64,000 nt of DNA from Symbiodinium natans (taxonomy: Eukaryota; Sar; Dinophyceae; Suessiales; Symbiodiniaceae), in assembly GCA_905221605.1 (NCBI GenBank), contig CAJNDS010002745.1, forward strand, positions 1,950,703 to 2,014,702. Direction: 5' to 3'. Of the stretch, positions 47,735 to 56,639 are shown piece after piece. The notes beneath the pieces are model-generated. The model had not been told where the DNA came from. It searched no databases and worked only from the letters and a program-made list of their open reading frames with translations. Made by a program: the position numbers and the translations under genes. Each line of letters begins with the position of its first letter. Position 1 is the stretch's first letter.

Positions 47735-47834
47735 ACGGGTGCTTACGAAAAAAAGGACCCCTAACATAGCCCCCCGAATAGTAGGATCCCCCTTACAATA
47801 AGGACTTCAACAAGGCTAATTTCGGTAACCCCCC
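47735..47834. mobile_element. MITE-like element, family B (reverse)
   Basis: ACGAAAAAAAGGACCCCTAAC, CCCGAATAGTAGGATCCCCC, CAATAAGGACTTCAACAAGG and TAATTTCGGTAACCCCC. Confidence 0.7.
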
Positions 47835-47887
47835 AAACCCTGAACCCTGAACCCTGATTCCTAGACCCTAAACCCTAAACCCTAAAC

Positions 47888-47948
47888 TAGGCCTTCCTGT
47901 ACTAGGGTGCCGCGCCTTGGCTGCCTGTTCCGCAATCAGCTCCCAGAC
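47888..47948 (-). CDS. Well-defined exon abutting telomere array
   Basis: Acceptor CTCCCGGCGAG|GTC and donor GCCTA|GTTTAGGG. The peptide is VWELIAEQAAKARHPSTGRP. Confidence 0.5.
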
Positions 47949-47995
47949 CTCGCCGGGAGTTGGAGGTTTGGGGTTTGGGGCTTGGGGCTTTTGAA

Positions 47996-48080
47996 ACCCT
48001 CTGAAAATCATTCCTGAACATGATCCGCTTAAACACAAAAAAGGAAGATGTAAAATGCCCCAAGGGCCTACCTTGAGAGT
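47996..48080. mobile_element. Dispersed element, family E
   Basis: AAACCCTCTGAAAATCATTCC, AAAAAGGAAGATGTAAAATG and CCCCAAGGGCCTACCTTG. Confidence 0.6.
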
Positions 48081-48309
48081 AGGGTGCGGAGCTTGGGGTT
48101 TGGAATTTAGGGTTTAGGGTTTAGGGTTCAGGGTTTAGGGTTTAGGGTTTAGGGTTTAGGGTTTAGGGTTTAGGGTTTAGGGTTTAGGGTTTCGGGTTTC
48201 GGGTTTCGGGTTGTAGGGGTTTGCGGCTTAAGTGGGGGCACTGCTGGGCGAGGGGATTCTGAGTAAAACTTAACTTATGGCCTAGGGGGGAAGCAAGGGC
48301 TTGCGGAAC

Positions 48310-48434
48310 CCTGAACCACGGTTTAGGGTTTAGGGTTTAGGGTTTAGGGGGGTTTAGGGTTTAGGGTTTAGGGTTTAGGGTTTAGGGTTTAGGGTTTAGG
48401 GTTTAGGGTTTAGGGTTTAGGGTTTAGGGTTTAG
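48310..48434 (+). repeat. TTTAGGG array, about 17 copies
   Basis: One GGGGTTTAG slip at 48348. Confidence 0.97.
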
Positions 48435-48506
48435 GGTCCCTAAGTCCTAAACCCTGAGCCCAACGCCCAAAACAACAAACTCGAGTTCCTAAGTTTCAAC
48501 CACCAT

Positions 48507-48672
48507 GGCCCTTCAAACCGTCTGAAGAGAACTCCTACATAAGGTTCTCTCAGATCCGACACTGGAAAAACCAGAATACTCCGGACCCTAAATGGCCTTT
48601 CAAACCATCTGAAGAGAACTCCTACATAAGGTTCTTTTAGACCCGATACGGGAAAACACAGGATACTCCGAA
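48507..48672. repeat. Family E-like unit in tandem
   Basis: ATGGCC.TTCAAACC.TCTGAAGAG and AACTCCTACATAAGGTTCT occur twice, 86-88 bp apart. It sits between a TTTAGGG array and a CCCTAAA array. Confidence 0.85.
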
Positions 48673-48781
48673 CACTAAACCCTAAACCCTAAACCCTAAA
48701 CCTTAAACCCTAAACCCTAAACCCTAAACCCGAAACCCTAAACCCTAAACCCTAAACCCTATAAGAACTCAACCTTGCAAG

Positions 48782-48832
48782 GTCCCAAGGCTGCCAATGC
48801 TCAGAGCGAAGGAGCTGCGACAGTCGCCACCA
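48782..48832 (+). CDS. Exon-like segment with textbook donor
   Basis: Acceptor CTCAACCTTGCAAG|GT and donor CCACCA|GTAAGA. PKAANAQSEGAATVAT. Two other frames are also open. Confidence 0.4.
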
Positions 48833-48855
48833 GTAAGACCCCTTCAAAGCCCTCA

Positions 48856-49120
48856 GGGTTTAGGACTTAAGGAGTTTAGGGTTTCAGGAGTTTAGAGGAG
48901 TTCATTCAAAGCCCCAAAAGCCCTCAGGCTTTAGGGCTTAGGGAGTTTCAGGTTTAAGGAGTTTAGGGTTTAGGGCTTAGGGAGTTTAGGGTTGAAGGAG
49001 TTTAGGGTTTAGGCCTTGGGGAGTTTAGGGTTTAAGGATAGGACTTAGGGAGTTTAGGGTTAAGGAGTTTAGGGGTTGAGGACTTAGGGAGTTTAGTGTT
49101 TCAGGATTTAGAGGAGTTTA
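48856..49120 (+). repeat. GGGAGTTTAG-type degenerate repeats
   Basis: Mixed units of GGAGTTTAGGGTTTA and GGACTTA over about 260 bp. Confidence 0.85.
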
Positions 49121-49215
49121 GCGTTAAGGGCTATCCAAGGCCAGGGAGGCATCCGCCCAGGGCCACGTGATCTTGTAGTGTAGTCGTCCTAAACCCTAAA
49201 CCCTAAACCCTAAAC

Positions 49216-49429
49216 CCTAGTTGCTGTCAGCGCTTCGGTCAAGGTCTGGAAGTCTGGGAAGCCGGGCAGAATGTTGTCCAACAAACCTTGCCTCGCGGAA
49301 TCGCAGGCCTTATTGCGGATGTACTGAAGCAAGCGGCCGGCACGCTTGTCATCTGCCATGGTAATGCGAGATGCATTTCGGCCGCTTTGCAGCCACTCCA
49401 GGGTAGTCAATGTCGGAGAGGGTCGAAAC
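49216..49429 (-). CDS. Longest well-bounded exon among islands (214 nt)
   Basis: Acceptor TGGATTAG|G and donor ACTAGG|GTTTAGGG. 71 codons open: FRPSPTLTTLEWLQSGRNAS, RITMADDKRAGRLLQYIRNK, ACDSARQGLLDNILPGFPDF and QTLTEALTATR. Mostly helical, soluble. Telomere-type arrays lie on both sides. No family recognised. Confidence 0.65.
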
Positions 49430-49437
49430 CTAATCCA

Positions 49438-49514
49438 TCCTAAACCCTAAACCCTAAACCCTAAACCCTAAACCCTAAACCCTAAACCCTAAACCCTAAA
49501 CCCTAAACCCTAAA
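49438..49514 (-). repeat. CCCTAAA array, about 11 copies
   Basis: Perfect heptamers. Confidence 0.97.
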
Positions 49515-49728
49515 GGATGGCGAGCTCGCTTTTCAACCTGGAACCTGGCTCAAGTAAAGATCTCGAGACCGCGGGATTGGGGTAAGGTTTAAGGGGCGGG
49601 GTTGAAAAGTCAGACGGCTCTGAGCCCAAGCACCCCTCAGCTCCCTAAATCCGGAAGCCACACCCCCGGGCAAACCCAAAACCCTAACCCTAAACCCGAA
49701 GCCCCAAACCCAAACCCTAACCCCAAAC

Positions 49729-49762
49729 TGCCAGACCTGCTCGTGGTAGAATTCGGCCATGA
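49729..49762 (-). CDS. Short exon-like segment
   Basis: Acceptor AAGCACCCACAG|TC and donor TGGCA|GTTTGG. MAEFYHEQVW; the frame continues upstream as DASSQDEAPTV. The plus strand (LLVVEFGHDCGCFVLARRV, ending ACG|GTTTGG) is an equally strong reading. Confidence 0.35.
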
Positions 49763-50191
49763 CTGTGGGTGCTTCGTCCTGGCTCGACGCGTCCGGTTCA
49801 CGGTTTGGGGGTTGAGTGTTTGGGGTTTAGGGTAGAGGGTTTGCAGGTTAGGGTTTGCATTCTTGTTTCCTGCTTTGGTATAGGGCTTTGGGTTCGAGGG
49901 TTTAGGAAGAGGCGATAGGGTTCTAGGCTAAGGTTTTGGGTTAGGATTCGGGTTCTTGAGTAGGCTTCAGGGGTTTCAGGTTCTAAGGCCTAGTTTTGAA
50001 CTTAGGATTTGGGAAAACGCAATCTTGAATGAATTACATTCCCAAGAAACCTTGATAACGATAAGAACGAAAGGAGATCCGCCTAAGCCCTAAACCCTAA
50101 ACCCTAAACCCTAAACCCTAAACCCTAGACCCTAAAACCTAAACCCTAACCCTGTGCCCTAAACCCTAAACCGTGCCTAAACCCTTCAAAC

Positions 50192-50242
50192 CGGCAGAAG
50201 GCAGCGCAACCTCAATCAGCTCGCCGTCGTCGCCCGTGCGGC
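50192..50242 (-). CDS. Exon-like segment
   Basis: Acceptor CTGAGCCCCAG|GC and donor GCCG|GTTTGA. RTGDDGELIEVALPSA. Confidence 0.45.
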
Positions 50243-50893
50243 CTGGGGCTCAGGGTTTAGAGGTTTGGGGTTTAGGGTTTAGGGTTTAGGGTTTAGGGTT
50301 TAGGGTTTAGGGTTTACAGGGCTTTAGCTTGGGTTCTGGGAAATTGGGTTTCAGCGTTGCTGAGCCTAGGGACTTTGGGCTTTCGGGTTGTGGGCCATTA
50401 AAGTTGGAGGGCTTTCTTCTGGCTGAAAGCTACGACTCTTGAGTCTCAGGCGACATAGGAGGGGGGTTTAGTTTGGGATTTAGGGATTTAGGGATTTAGG
50501 GATTTAGGGTTTTAGGGTTTTAGGGATTTAGGGGTTTAGGGGTTTAGGGGTTTAGGGGTTTAGGGGGGGGGGGAGCAAGGGCCGTCGATCTTCAAACATG
50601 CAAACGCTACACCCTTACCCTGAGGCCTGGAGTCGAAAACCTAAACCCCAACGCCCCTAAACTTATAGGGTTCTTAAGGTTTAGTGTTTAGGGTTTAGGG
50701 TTTAGGGTTTAGGGTTTAGGGTTTAGGGTTTAGGGTTTAGGGTTTAGGGTTTAGGGTTTAGGGATTGAAGGGGGTACGTAACCCAGGGTTCCTAATCCTC
50801 CCCCACTACAACAAGCCCGAGACCTTAAACCCCTAAACCCCAAACCCCCAACCCTAGACCCTGAACCCGGCGATTGGTGGGCGACGACTCCAT

Positions 50894-50940
50894 CATTGCA
50901 GGGAATCATCCCCCCCCCCCCCCCCAACAAAAAACACAGT
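50894..50940 (+). repeat. Poly-C then A-rich tract
   Basis: C16 followed by AACAAAAAACACA, next to a family D element. Confidence 0.9.
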
Positions 50941-50944
50941 ATAA

Positions 50945-51062
50945 TAGCAAGTAGACCCAAGCGTGAGCTAGGAACAAGCCGGGGGCCCTTTTGGGAACCT
51001 ACTCCCTCCACCCCAAAAGAAAAACAAATGATAAAGGGAATAAGGGCCTATTCTGGGTCCTA
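50945..51062. mobile_element. MITE-like element, family D
   Basis: GTAGACCCAAGCGTGAGCTAGG, GGGGGCCCTTTTGGGAACC and GGGCCTATTCTGGGTCCTAGG. Confidence 0.65.
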
Positions 51063-51220
51063 GGTTACTTGAGACGCTATGTAAACCCCAAACTCTAACA
51101 CCTAAACCCAAACTGAACCTCAATCCCGAACTAAACCCCAATAAACCCTAAACTCTGATAAGCCTAGCCCTAAACCCTAACCCCAAACCCTAATCCCTAA
51201 AGCTTCGGGCTTTTTCCTAG

Positions 51221-51257
51221 AGGTCCCGAGTCCTACGATGCTTGAACGCAGATGCGG
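51221..51257 (+). CDS. Short exon-like segment
   Basis: Acceptor GGGCTTTTTCCTAG|AGG and donor GCGG|GTAGTT. RSRVLRCLNADA. Confidence 0.35.
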
Positions 51258-51411
51258 GTAGTTATCAAAAGTAGGTTCACTTGAGGAATGCGTGTATTAA
51301 GGGGTGCCGTACTACATAGCTGAGCCAACACAGGGACCCTAATTTCGAGAACTACCCCATGCCTTAAGCAGGGAATATGGGAGTTTCTGGGTTTTATGAG
51401 TCCTTTCACAG

Positions 51412-51508
51412 GCCGAAAGGATTTTAACCCCTGTTCACTGTATGGGGCCCCGTCTGACCGGCTTGATCTGGAACTTCAGCTTCACCCACTGGTCCTGCAT
51501 CCTGTCAG
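51412..51508 (+). CDS. Well-defined exon with GA donor
   Basis: Acceptor ATGAGTCCTTTCACAG|GC and a possible donor GTCAG|GAAATT. 31 codons: RKDFNPCSLYGAPSDRLDLE then LQLHPLVLHPV. The frame stays open beyond the GA, so a later donor is possible. Confidence 0.45.
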
Positions 51509-51821
51509 GAAATTGGGGCTTCGGGTGTCGTGCTTAGGCTCAGGGTTTAGGGAATTGGGGTGTAGGGTATTGGGAGCTTAGGAAGAGTACGAGGTTGGCC
51601 TTAAAAAAAACCCCAAAAAAGATGCCCACACATGAGCCTCTGTATTCAGGAGCATATGCCATCTTCCCAGAGCAGAAAACCGAGGGATTAGGATGATTAG
51701 GGTTGAGGACTTGGAGGTTTGGGGTTGAGGGTTTGGGGCTTTGGGTTTAGGGTTTTGGGTTCAGGGAGTTCGGATGGGCTTTGGTCTGGGCTGCAATTGG
51801 GTGGTGCATTTAAAAAAGATA

Positions 51822-51850
51822 TATACATATATATATATATATACACATAT
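51822..51850 (+). repeat. TA microsatellite
   Basis: ATATATACATATATATATAT; followed 30 bp on by a T-rich then G18 tract. Confidence 0.95.
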
Positions 51851-52064
51851 ATGTGTTGCTTTTTCTGTTTTTCCGGGGGGGGGGGGGGGGCGGAGAGTCG
51901 TTTACTTAAACCCCATAAGCCTAGTGGACCTTAAGCCCTGCAGTGCTCCATCACCAGCGGTTTAGGATTTTAGGGTTGAGGGCTTAGGTTTTAGGGTTTT
52001 AGGGTCTAGGGTTGAGGGTTTTGGGTTTGAAAGTTTAGGGCTTTTTTTGGGTTTTAGGGGGGCC

Positions 52065-52127
52065 AGAACGCGTCCTCTTCAGCTCGTCCTCGATGACCAT
52101 CTCCTTCGACGCCGTCTCGGAGATTGC
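52065..52127 (-). CDS. Dynein heavy chain linker fragment (exon)
   Basis: Acceptor TAGGCTGCAG|GCA. The frame reads AISETASKEMVIEDELKRTR. The pattern I-x-E-x-A-x-KE-x-x-IE-x-x-L is the conserved helix of the dynein heavy chain linker (DHC_N2 region) that lies some tens of residues after the RHW motif. The donor would be GC (TCTG|GCCCCC). Axonemal or cytoplasmic type cannot be told. Confidence 0.45.
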
Positions 52128-52350
52128 CTGCAGCCTAAACCCTGAACCCTAAACCCCAAACCTAAACGCAAACCCTATTTAAGCCCCTAAACCCTCACCC
52201 GAAACCCGAAATATATCCGAATTAAACCCTGACTAACCCCTCTTCCTGAACCCTCAGCCCCTCCCTGACCCCTAGACCCCAAACCCCAAACCCCAAACCC
52301 TAAACCCTAAACCCCAAACCCTAAACCCTAAACCCCTTTGAACGCTAAAC

Positions 52351-52397
52351 CCCCCAATGGAACGAAGCTGGGCCTGGATCTTCGAGAGGTGCGCGAC
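52351..52397 (-). CDS. Exon-like segment abutting telomere-type repeat
   Basis: Acceptor CGTTCCAAG|GTC and donor GGGGG|GTTTAG. VAHLSKIQAQLRSIG, heptad-like. The plus strand (RSWAWIFERCATLERVGSSP) is open too. Confidence 0.35.
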
Positions 52398-52758
52398 CTT
52401 GGAACGTGTGGGATCCAGCCCAATGTCCCTTAAGGACTATTTCGCTTAGGTTTAGGGTTTAGGTTTTAGGTTTTAGGGTTTAGGGTTGAGGGTTTGGGGT
52501 TTAGTGTTTAGGGTCTAGGGTTTCGGGGTTGGGGTTTGGGGTTTAGTGTTTAGGGTTTAGGGTTTAGGGTTTAGGGTCCAGGGTTTCGGGTTTGGGGTTT
52601 AGGGTTCAGGGTTTAGGGTTTGGGGTTTAGGGGTTTGGGAAAACTCCTTCGGGCTCTCCCGAAACTTCAGTAGGGCTTATTCGCATGGTCTCGCTAACCT
52701 CCCGAAAAGTCGGAAATCGGAAAGCCCTTAGGGAACAGTCCTTAATTGAGAGATGCAG

Positions 52759-52815
52759 CAAGATGCGGGAGTGGACGCAGAGTTCAGGGCTCGGCGTCTA
52801 AAGGCGGCTTTCAAG
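52759..52815 (+). CDS. Exon-like segment
   Basis: Acceptor GAGAGATGCAG|CAA and then QDAGVDAEFRARRLKAAFK up to the edge of a family C element. A GC donor AAAG|GCGGCT would shorten it. Confidence 0.4.
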
Positions 52816-52963
52816 CCCTACTTGGAGGCTCATGGGTTTCTTCTAACCCCAATGATACGTCTACTTATAACCTGCTTAGAGGACCTAGGGGACTTAGGGG
52901 GCTCATAAGTACAGTGATAAGTTGGGGTTATAAGTACCCTGAACCTCCAAGTCCAAGTAAGCC
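52816..52963. mobile_element. MITE-like element, family C
   Basis: CCCTACTTGGAGGCTCATGGG at the left and ACCCTGAACCTCCAAGT at the right. The core has GGGGCTCATAAGTACAGTG like other copies. Confidence 0.75.
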
Positions 52964-53039
52964 CCAAGCCTCCAAGTCTTATCATCTGGGTCCGCGAGAG
53001 CTAGAAGGTAATTCGGGAAACTCCTGGGGTGCTTGGGGT

Positions 53040-53103
53040 AGAATATATAGGGGTTGGAAGTACTAGTATTGCCTTATGGTCCCTTTTCAACATACTAGAA
53101 TAA
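53040..53103. mobile_element. Family J element, copy 3
   Basis: AATATATAGGGGTTGGAAGTAC, AGTATTGCCTTATGGTCCC and CAACATACTAGAATAACCCCC, without the long A run. Confidence 0.55.
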
Positions 53104-53126
53104 CCCCCAAAACCCTATTCTAATGT

Positions 53127-53250
53127 TTCCTAGCAGCCCAGCAACCATATCATAATAAGGGCACCCCTTTTTGCTTGGTTACTATATAAGGGAACCAGAA
53201 CCAAAAAGGGTAAAGGGTACCACTGGGCTATCGAGTATTAAGTCCCCGAG
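53127..53250. mobile_element. MITE-like element, family D
   Basis: CCTAGCAGCCCAGCAACC, GGGCACCCCTTTTTGCTTGG, TATAAGGGAACC and ACCACTGGGCTATCGAG. Confidence 0.65.
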
Positions 53251-53305
53251 AGTACATTGTTTAGGGTCTGGGACTGGGAGTTGTTCGTTTTTCTCGCCCT
53301 GGCAG

Positions 53306-53380
53306 CGCGTGTGGTACTGCGCTCGGTTTTGCCAGGTTGCCGTGGAAAAGGCACGTTCCAACCCGGAAACCTATAAACCC
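53306..53380 (+). CDS. Well-defined exon, unknown protein
   Basis: Strong acceptor GTTTTTCTCGCCCTGGCAG|CGC. 25 codons: RVWYCARFCQVAVEKARSNP then ETYKP before a TGA. CAG|GTTGCC inside is an earlier donor option. Confidence 0.45.
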
Positions 53381-53499
53381 TGAGTCAAAAAGGGTTTTAG
53401 GGCTTAGGGTTTAGGGTTTAGGGTTTAGGGTTTAGGGTTTGTTTAGGGTTCAGGGTTCAGGGAGCTTAGAACTTGAGGCTTGGAGTCTGGGAAATCGAG

Positions 53500-53565
53500 C
53501 CGAACTTCCTGAGCGAATCTTGCCGGGCTTCATTTGCTGACGACGTGGAAACCGACGGGCATGCG
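53500..53565 (+). CDS. Exon-like segment abutting telomere-type repeat
   Basis: Acceptor GGGAAATCGAG|CCG and donor CATGCG|GTTTAGGG. 22 codons in phase 0/0: PNFLSESCRASFADDVETDG then HA. Confidence 0.45.
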
Positions 53566-53720
53566 GTTTAGGGTTGAAAGCAGACCCAACACGCAAAAGC
53601 CCTAACCCTAAACCCTAAACCCTAAACCCTAAATCCTAAACCCTAAACCCTAAACCCTAAACCCTAAACCTCCCAGACTCAAGACCCCCAAGTCCACCTT
53701 TGAGTGCCTGCCCCGTACAG

Positions 53721-53777
53721 ACCTACGCCTGCCTGAGGATCAAGGTTGAGGGTGCAGGGGATCAAGAGTCTGACTGT
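53721..53777 (+). CDS. Exon-like segment abutting telomere array
   Basis: Acceptor GCCTGCCCCGTACAG|ACC and donor GACTGT|GTAGGG at the array edge. 19 codons in phase 0/0, TYACLRIKVEGAGDQESDC. An AAG|GTTGAG donor after TYACLRIK is an alternative. Confidence 0.45.
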
Positions 53778-53904
53778 GTAGGGTTTAGGGTTTAGGGTTT
53801 AGGGTTTAGGGTTTAGGGTTTAGGGTTTAGGGTTTAGGGTTTAGGGTTTAGGGTTTAGGGTTTAGGGTTTAGGGTTTAGGGTTTAGGGTTTAGGGTTTAG
53901 GGTT
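53776..53904 (+). repeat. TTTAGGG array, about 18 copies
   Basis: Perfect heptamers. Confidence 0.97.
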
Positions 53905-53952
53905 TTGGGTAGGCCATCTCCACACGGGCCCCCAACCCGTGGAACCCTCAAC

Positions 53953-54029
53953 ACGAAGCGAGTTTGAGAGCGAGACGAAGGGATATCGCTCGTTCATGGT
54001 CGACAGGCTGATTTCCTGCCACGGTTTGG
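53953..54029 (-). CDS. Well-defined exon, unknown protein
   Basis: Acceptor CCTCCCTCAAAG|CC and donor CTTCGT|GTTGAG. 25 codons: KPWQEISLSTMNERYPFV then SLSNSLR. Confidence 0.5.
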
Positions 54030-54106
54030 CTTTGAGGGAGGGCTGTACTGCCTTGTAGTACTACGTAATATTTACAACGCGAAGGCATGGGATGTTGCTT
54101 GGATGG

Positions 54107-54521
54107 TTATTGTTGGGAACGCTCTTTCAGCACTACTCTCTTCCCCAACATCCCCCTACTCAAGCCGACCACCAACAGAAACCAGATTTTTTCTTGCGCT
54201 GAACACTCCATCGTCTCCAAGGAACTTGCCAAAATCCCGACAGGTCTGAACGATTTAGGTGGGCAGAGTAAAGTACCACTGCCGGCCGTCAAAAGCTCAC
54301 TCATGCTCACTCCAAACTTGCAAACCCCTTGGCCGGTCTGAACATCATAGATGCGCACGTTCGCCTTTGGGTGCACACCCAACATCACTGCCGTGAACTT
54401 TGATGTTGAGGTAGCAACATGCGGATCCTTGCGGCTCTGTTTCAACCTGAAGTTGCTGCTGCAGGCAATCACTCAGTTCTTTCCAGCAAGTGATCTCGGA
54501 GTTCAGTTGGTGCATCTCGTT
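54107..54521 (-). CDS. Gene segment with coiled-coil and WD40-like parts
   Basis: At 54447-54521, acceptor TGGCCGAAG|AAC and donor CTTCAG|GTTGAA bracket 25 codons: NEMHQLNSEITCWKELSDCL then QQQLQ (heptad-like). Below it, in the next frame, DPHVATSTSKFTAVMLGVHP then KANVRIYDVQTGQGVCKFG resembles a WD40 blade (NVRIYDVQTGQ). This frame stays open to about 54107 (ASSLETMECSAQEKIWFLL). A 50-nt intron at 54397-54446 (GTTGAA to CATCAAAG) would join the two in phase. The exon structure is a guess; the coding nature is fairly likely. Confidence 0.5.
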
Positions 54522-54760
54522 CTTCGGCCAGAGGATTCTAACGGAAACCTAAGCCGATTGCTTGCAAGGAAGACACTGGGGATCCAAGCATCTCCTAAAC
54601 CGAAGCCCTGAGCTCCAACCCTGAACCCTGAAAGAGGCGAAAGCACGATATCGCCATTCATTAACGCTCCACCCGAAACCCAAAACCCAGCTCAAAACCT
54701 AAAACCCGCCTAAACCCTAAACCTAAACCCTAAACCCTATATAAACCCTAAACCCCAAAC

Positions 54761-54817
54761 CTGGCCTTCATCTGGCTGGCTTGGATCGTCTGGTTCATCG
54801 CTTCGCCGATGCGCTGC
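54761..54817 (-). CDS. Exon-like segment
   Basis: Acceptor GATTGCGTGCAAG|G and donor GGCCAG|GTTTGG. 18 codons, QRIGEAMNQTIQASQMKA. Helical. Confidence 0.5.
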
Positions 54818-55181
54818 CTTGCACGCAATCGCCCTACTTGAGGGGCATTTGGGGTTTAGGGTTTAGGGTTTGGGGTTTAGGGTTTCAGGTTTAGGGTTTG
54901 GGCTTCAGGGTTTAGGGTTTCGGCTTTGGGGTTTAGGGTTTAGGGCTTGGGGTTTCGGATGTGTTTGGGGTTTAAGGGCTTAGGTTTAATTATAGGGCCG
55001 GGCCTGGGGTTCAGGGTCTAGGGTGAAACTGGGGCAGAGGGGAGCCGGCAGCGAGGTTGAGGGTGCACTTTAGGGTGGCAAGGAAACTGGGGCGTGTCAT
55101 TGCGCAGGGGCTTTGGGGCTTTGAGGTTTGGGGTTTAGGGTTTCTGGTTGCAGGGTTTAGGTTAAGGGTTTCGGGTTTAGG

Positions 55182-55345
55182 GTGTTAGGGTATTAGGGTA
55201 TTGGGGTGTTAGGGTGTTAGGGTGTTAGGGCGTTAGGGTGTTAGGGTGTTGGGGTGTTAGGGTGTTAGGGTGCTAGGGTGTTGTTGGGGTGTTAGGGTGT
55301 TAGGGCGTTCGGGTGTTAGGGTGTTAGGGTATTCGGGTGTTAGGG
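55182..55345 (+). repeat. GTTAGGGT octamer array, about 20 copies
   Basis: Same unit as at 40.2 kb, with GTTGGGGT, GCTAGGGT, GTTCGGGT and TATTAGGG variants. Confidence 0.95.
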
Positions 55346-55587
55346 TTTAGGGTGTGCCTTAAGGGGGCCTTTAAGGGCAGGCTTAAAGGGAACTTAAGTG
55401 TGAATCTGATGGGGGGAGGGCTAGGTTGACGGGGATTCGGGCTTGCTTCTTTTCTTTTTCTGGCTCAGGTGTTTTAGGCTTAGGGTTCACTGGTTTAGGG
55501 TTTTGGGCTTTAGGGATTAGGGTTTGAGGTTTAGGTTTTGGGCTTAGGGTTTCGGGTTTTTGGCTTAGTTTGGTTCAGGTTGTGGAC

Positions 55588-55628
55588 CTTCCACAATTGG
55601 ACTGCGGCTCCCGTTGTGGGCACCGCAA
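55588..55628 (-). CDS. Short exon, WD40-like end
   Basis: Acceptor AACCTCCCTAG|TT and donor TGGAAG|GTCCAC. AVPTTGAAVQLWK; the V-x-LW-K ending is typical of a WD40 blade. Could belong with the WD40-like piece at 54.3 kb. Confidence 0.35.
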
Positions 55629-55778
55629 CTAGGGAGGTTTCCTCACACCACGGACACGTTGGGGCTCTGTATGAACTGCAAAATACGTAAAGCAAAATTC
55701 CTGCAAAACAACGAACTCAAACCCTAAACCCTAAACCCTGAGAGACTGAAGCCTGAAGCAACGAATCTGAGGGCCGCG

Positions 55779-55823
55779 CCAGTGTCGATCACGTAGCCCG
55801 GGGTTGCGAAGGGACACGATGAC
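55779..55823 (-). CDS. Dynein heavy chain linker fragment (exon)
   Basis: Acceptor AACCCTGCCCAG|GTC, phase 0. The frame reads VIVSLRNPGLRDRHW and stays open further (RGPQIRCFRLQ). LRNPGLRDRHW is the signature of the dynein heavy chain linker domain (DHC_N2), which swings against the AAA ring. The likely donor is GC at TG|GCGCGG or GA at CCTCA|GATTCG. Together with 52065-52127 (same strand, correct order) it points to a dynein heavy chain source, but the sequence between them holds unrelated exons. Confidence 0.6.
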
Positions 55824-55829
55824 CTGGGC

Positions 55830-55925
55830 AGGGTTCAGGGTTCAGGGTTCAGGGCTCAGGGTTCAGGGCTCAGGGTTCAGGGTTCAGGGTTCAGGGTTCA
55901 GGGTTCAGGGTTTAGGGTTTAGGGT
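55830..55925 (+). repeat. GGGTTCA heptamer array
   Basis: About 11 GGGTTCA/GGGCTCA units then TTTAGGG. It is immediately 5' (minus sense) of the dynein-like exon. Confidence 0.95.
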
Positions 55926-56058
55926 TTGTACTGGGAAGATGAGACGAGCCCCTAAGTGTGCTTCAGCAATCCGGTTCAGCAATCCACTCCCTGATATACC
56001 TGCCTAGGAATAACTGCCCGAATCTACAACCCAAAACCCTAAACCCTAAACCCTAAAC

Positions 56059-56137
56059 CCATGAACCCGTCACTGAGACGCCAGGCCGGCAGCAGGACGC
56101 GCAGCTCCGCTAAGTCCAGAGAAAGAGAGTGCAACAC
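56059..56137 (-). CDS. Well-defined exon abutting telomere-type repeat
   Basis: Acceptor CAGCGCGACCAG|GTG and donor ATGG|GTTTAGGG. 26 codons: VLHSLSLDLAELRVLLPA then WRLSDGFM. Confidence 0.5.
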
Positions 56138-56157
56138 CTGGTCGCGCTGGTCTCGTT

Positions 56158-56284
56158 TAGGGTTTAGGGTTTAGGGCTTGGGTTTAGGGTTTAGGGTTTA
56201 GGGCTTAGGGCTTAGGGTTTAGGGTTTAGGGTTTAGGGTTTAGGGTTTAGGGTTTAGGGTTTAGGGTCAGGGTTTAGGGTTTAG
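56158..56284 (+). repeat. TTTAGGG array, about 17 copies
   Basis: A few GGGCTTA units and one slip. Confidence 0.96.
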
Positions 56285-56349
56285 GGGTACTGGCACCCTT
56301 GCGTGTGAGTAAGCAGAGTTCCGGAAGTCGTACCTTGCACTACTAACTG

Positions 56350-56448
56350 GAGCCAAGAGTACCCCAGGAATGAACGGGTACCTTTTTGGGTTTAAGGGGC
56401 TTATAAGGGAACCTAAACCCTAAGAAAAGGGACCTAGCTAATGATCGT
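56350..56448. mobile_element. MITE-like element, family D
   Basis: AAGAGTACCCCAGGAATGAAC, GGGTACCTTTTTGGGTTTAA, GGGGCTTATAAGGGAACC and AGAAAAGGGACCTAG. Confidence 0.7.
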
Positions 56449-56531
56449 ACTTCCACATCTCCCGGCGTAAGTTTTTTGCCCTGACAACTGGCTTGTCAGA
56501 CGCGCCTGGCCACGGGTTTTTTTAGAGGGAA

Positions 56532-56585
56532 CCCCCCCCTCACCCCCCTCAACCCCCCCGTCCAACCCCCCCCCCCCCCCCGACC
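56532..56585 (+). repeat. C-rich tract
   Basis: ACCCCCC and CAACCCCCC units ending in C16. Confidence 0.9.
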
Positions 56586-56639
56586 CCCCTCAACCCCCTG
56601 AAACCACTAAACCCCAGAAACCCCTCTAAGCCGCCCCCC

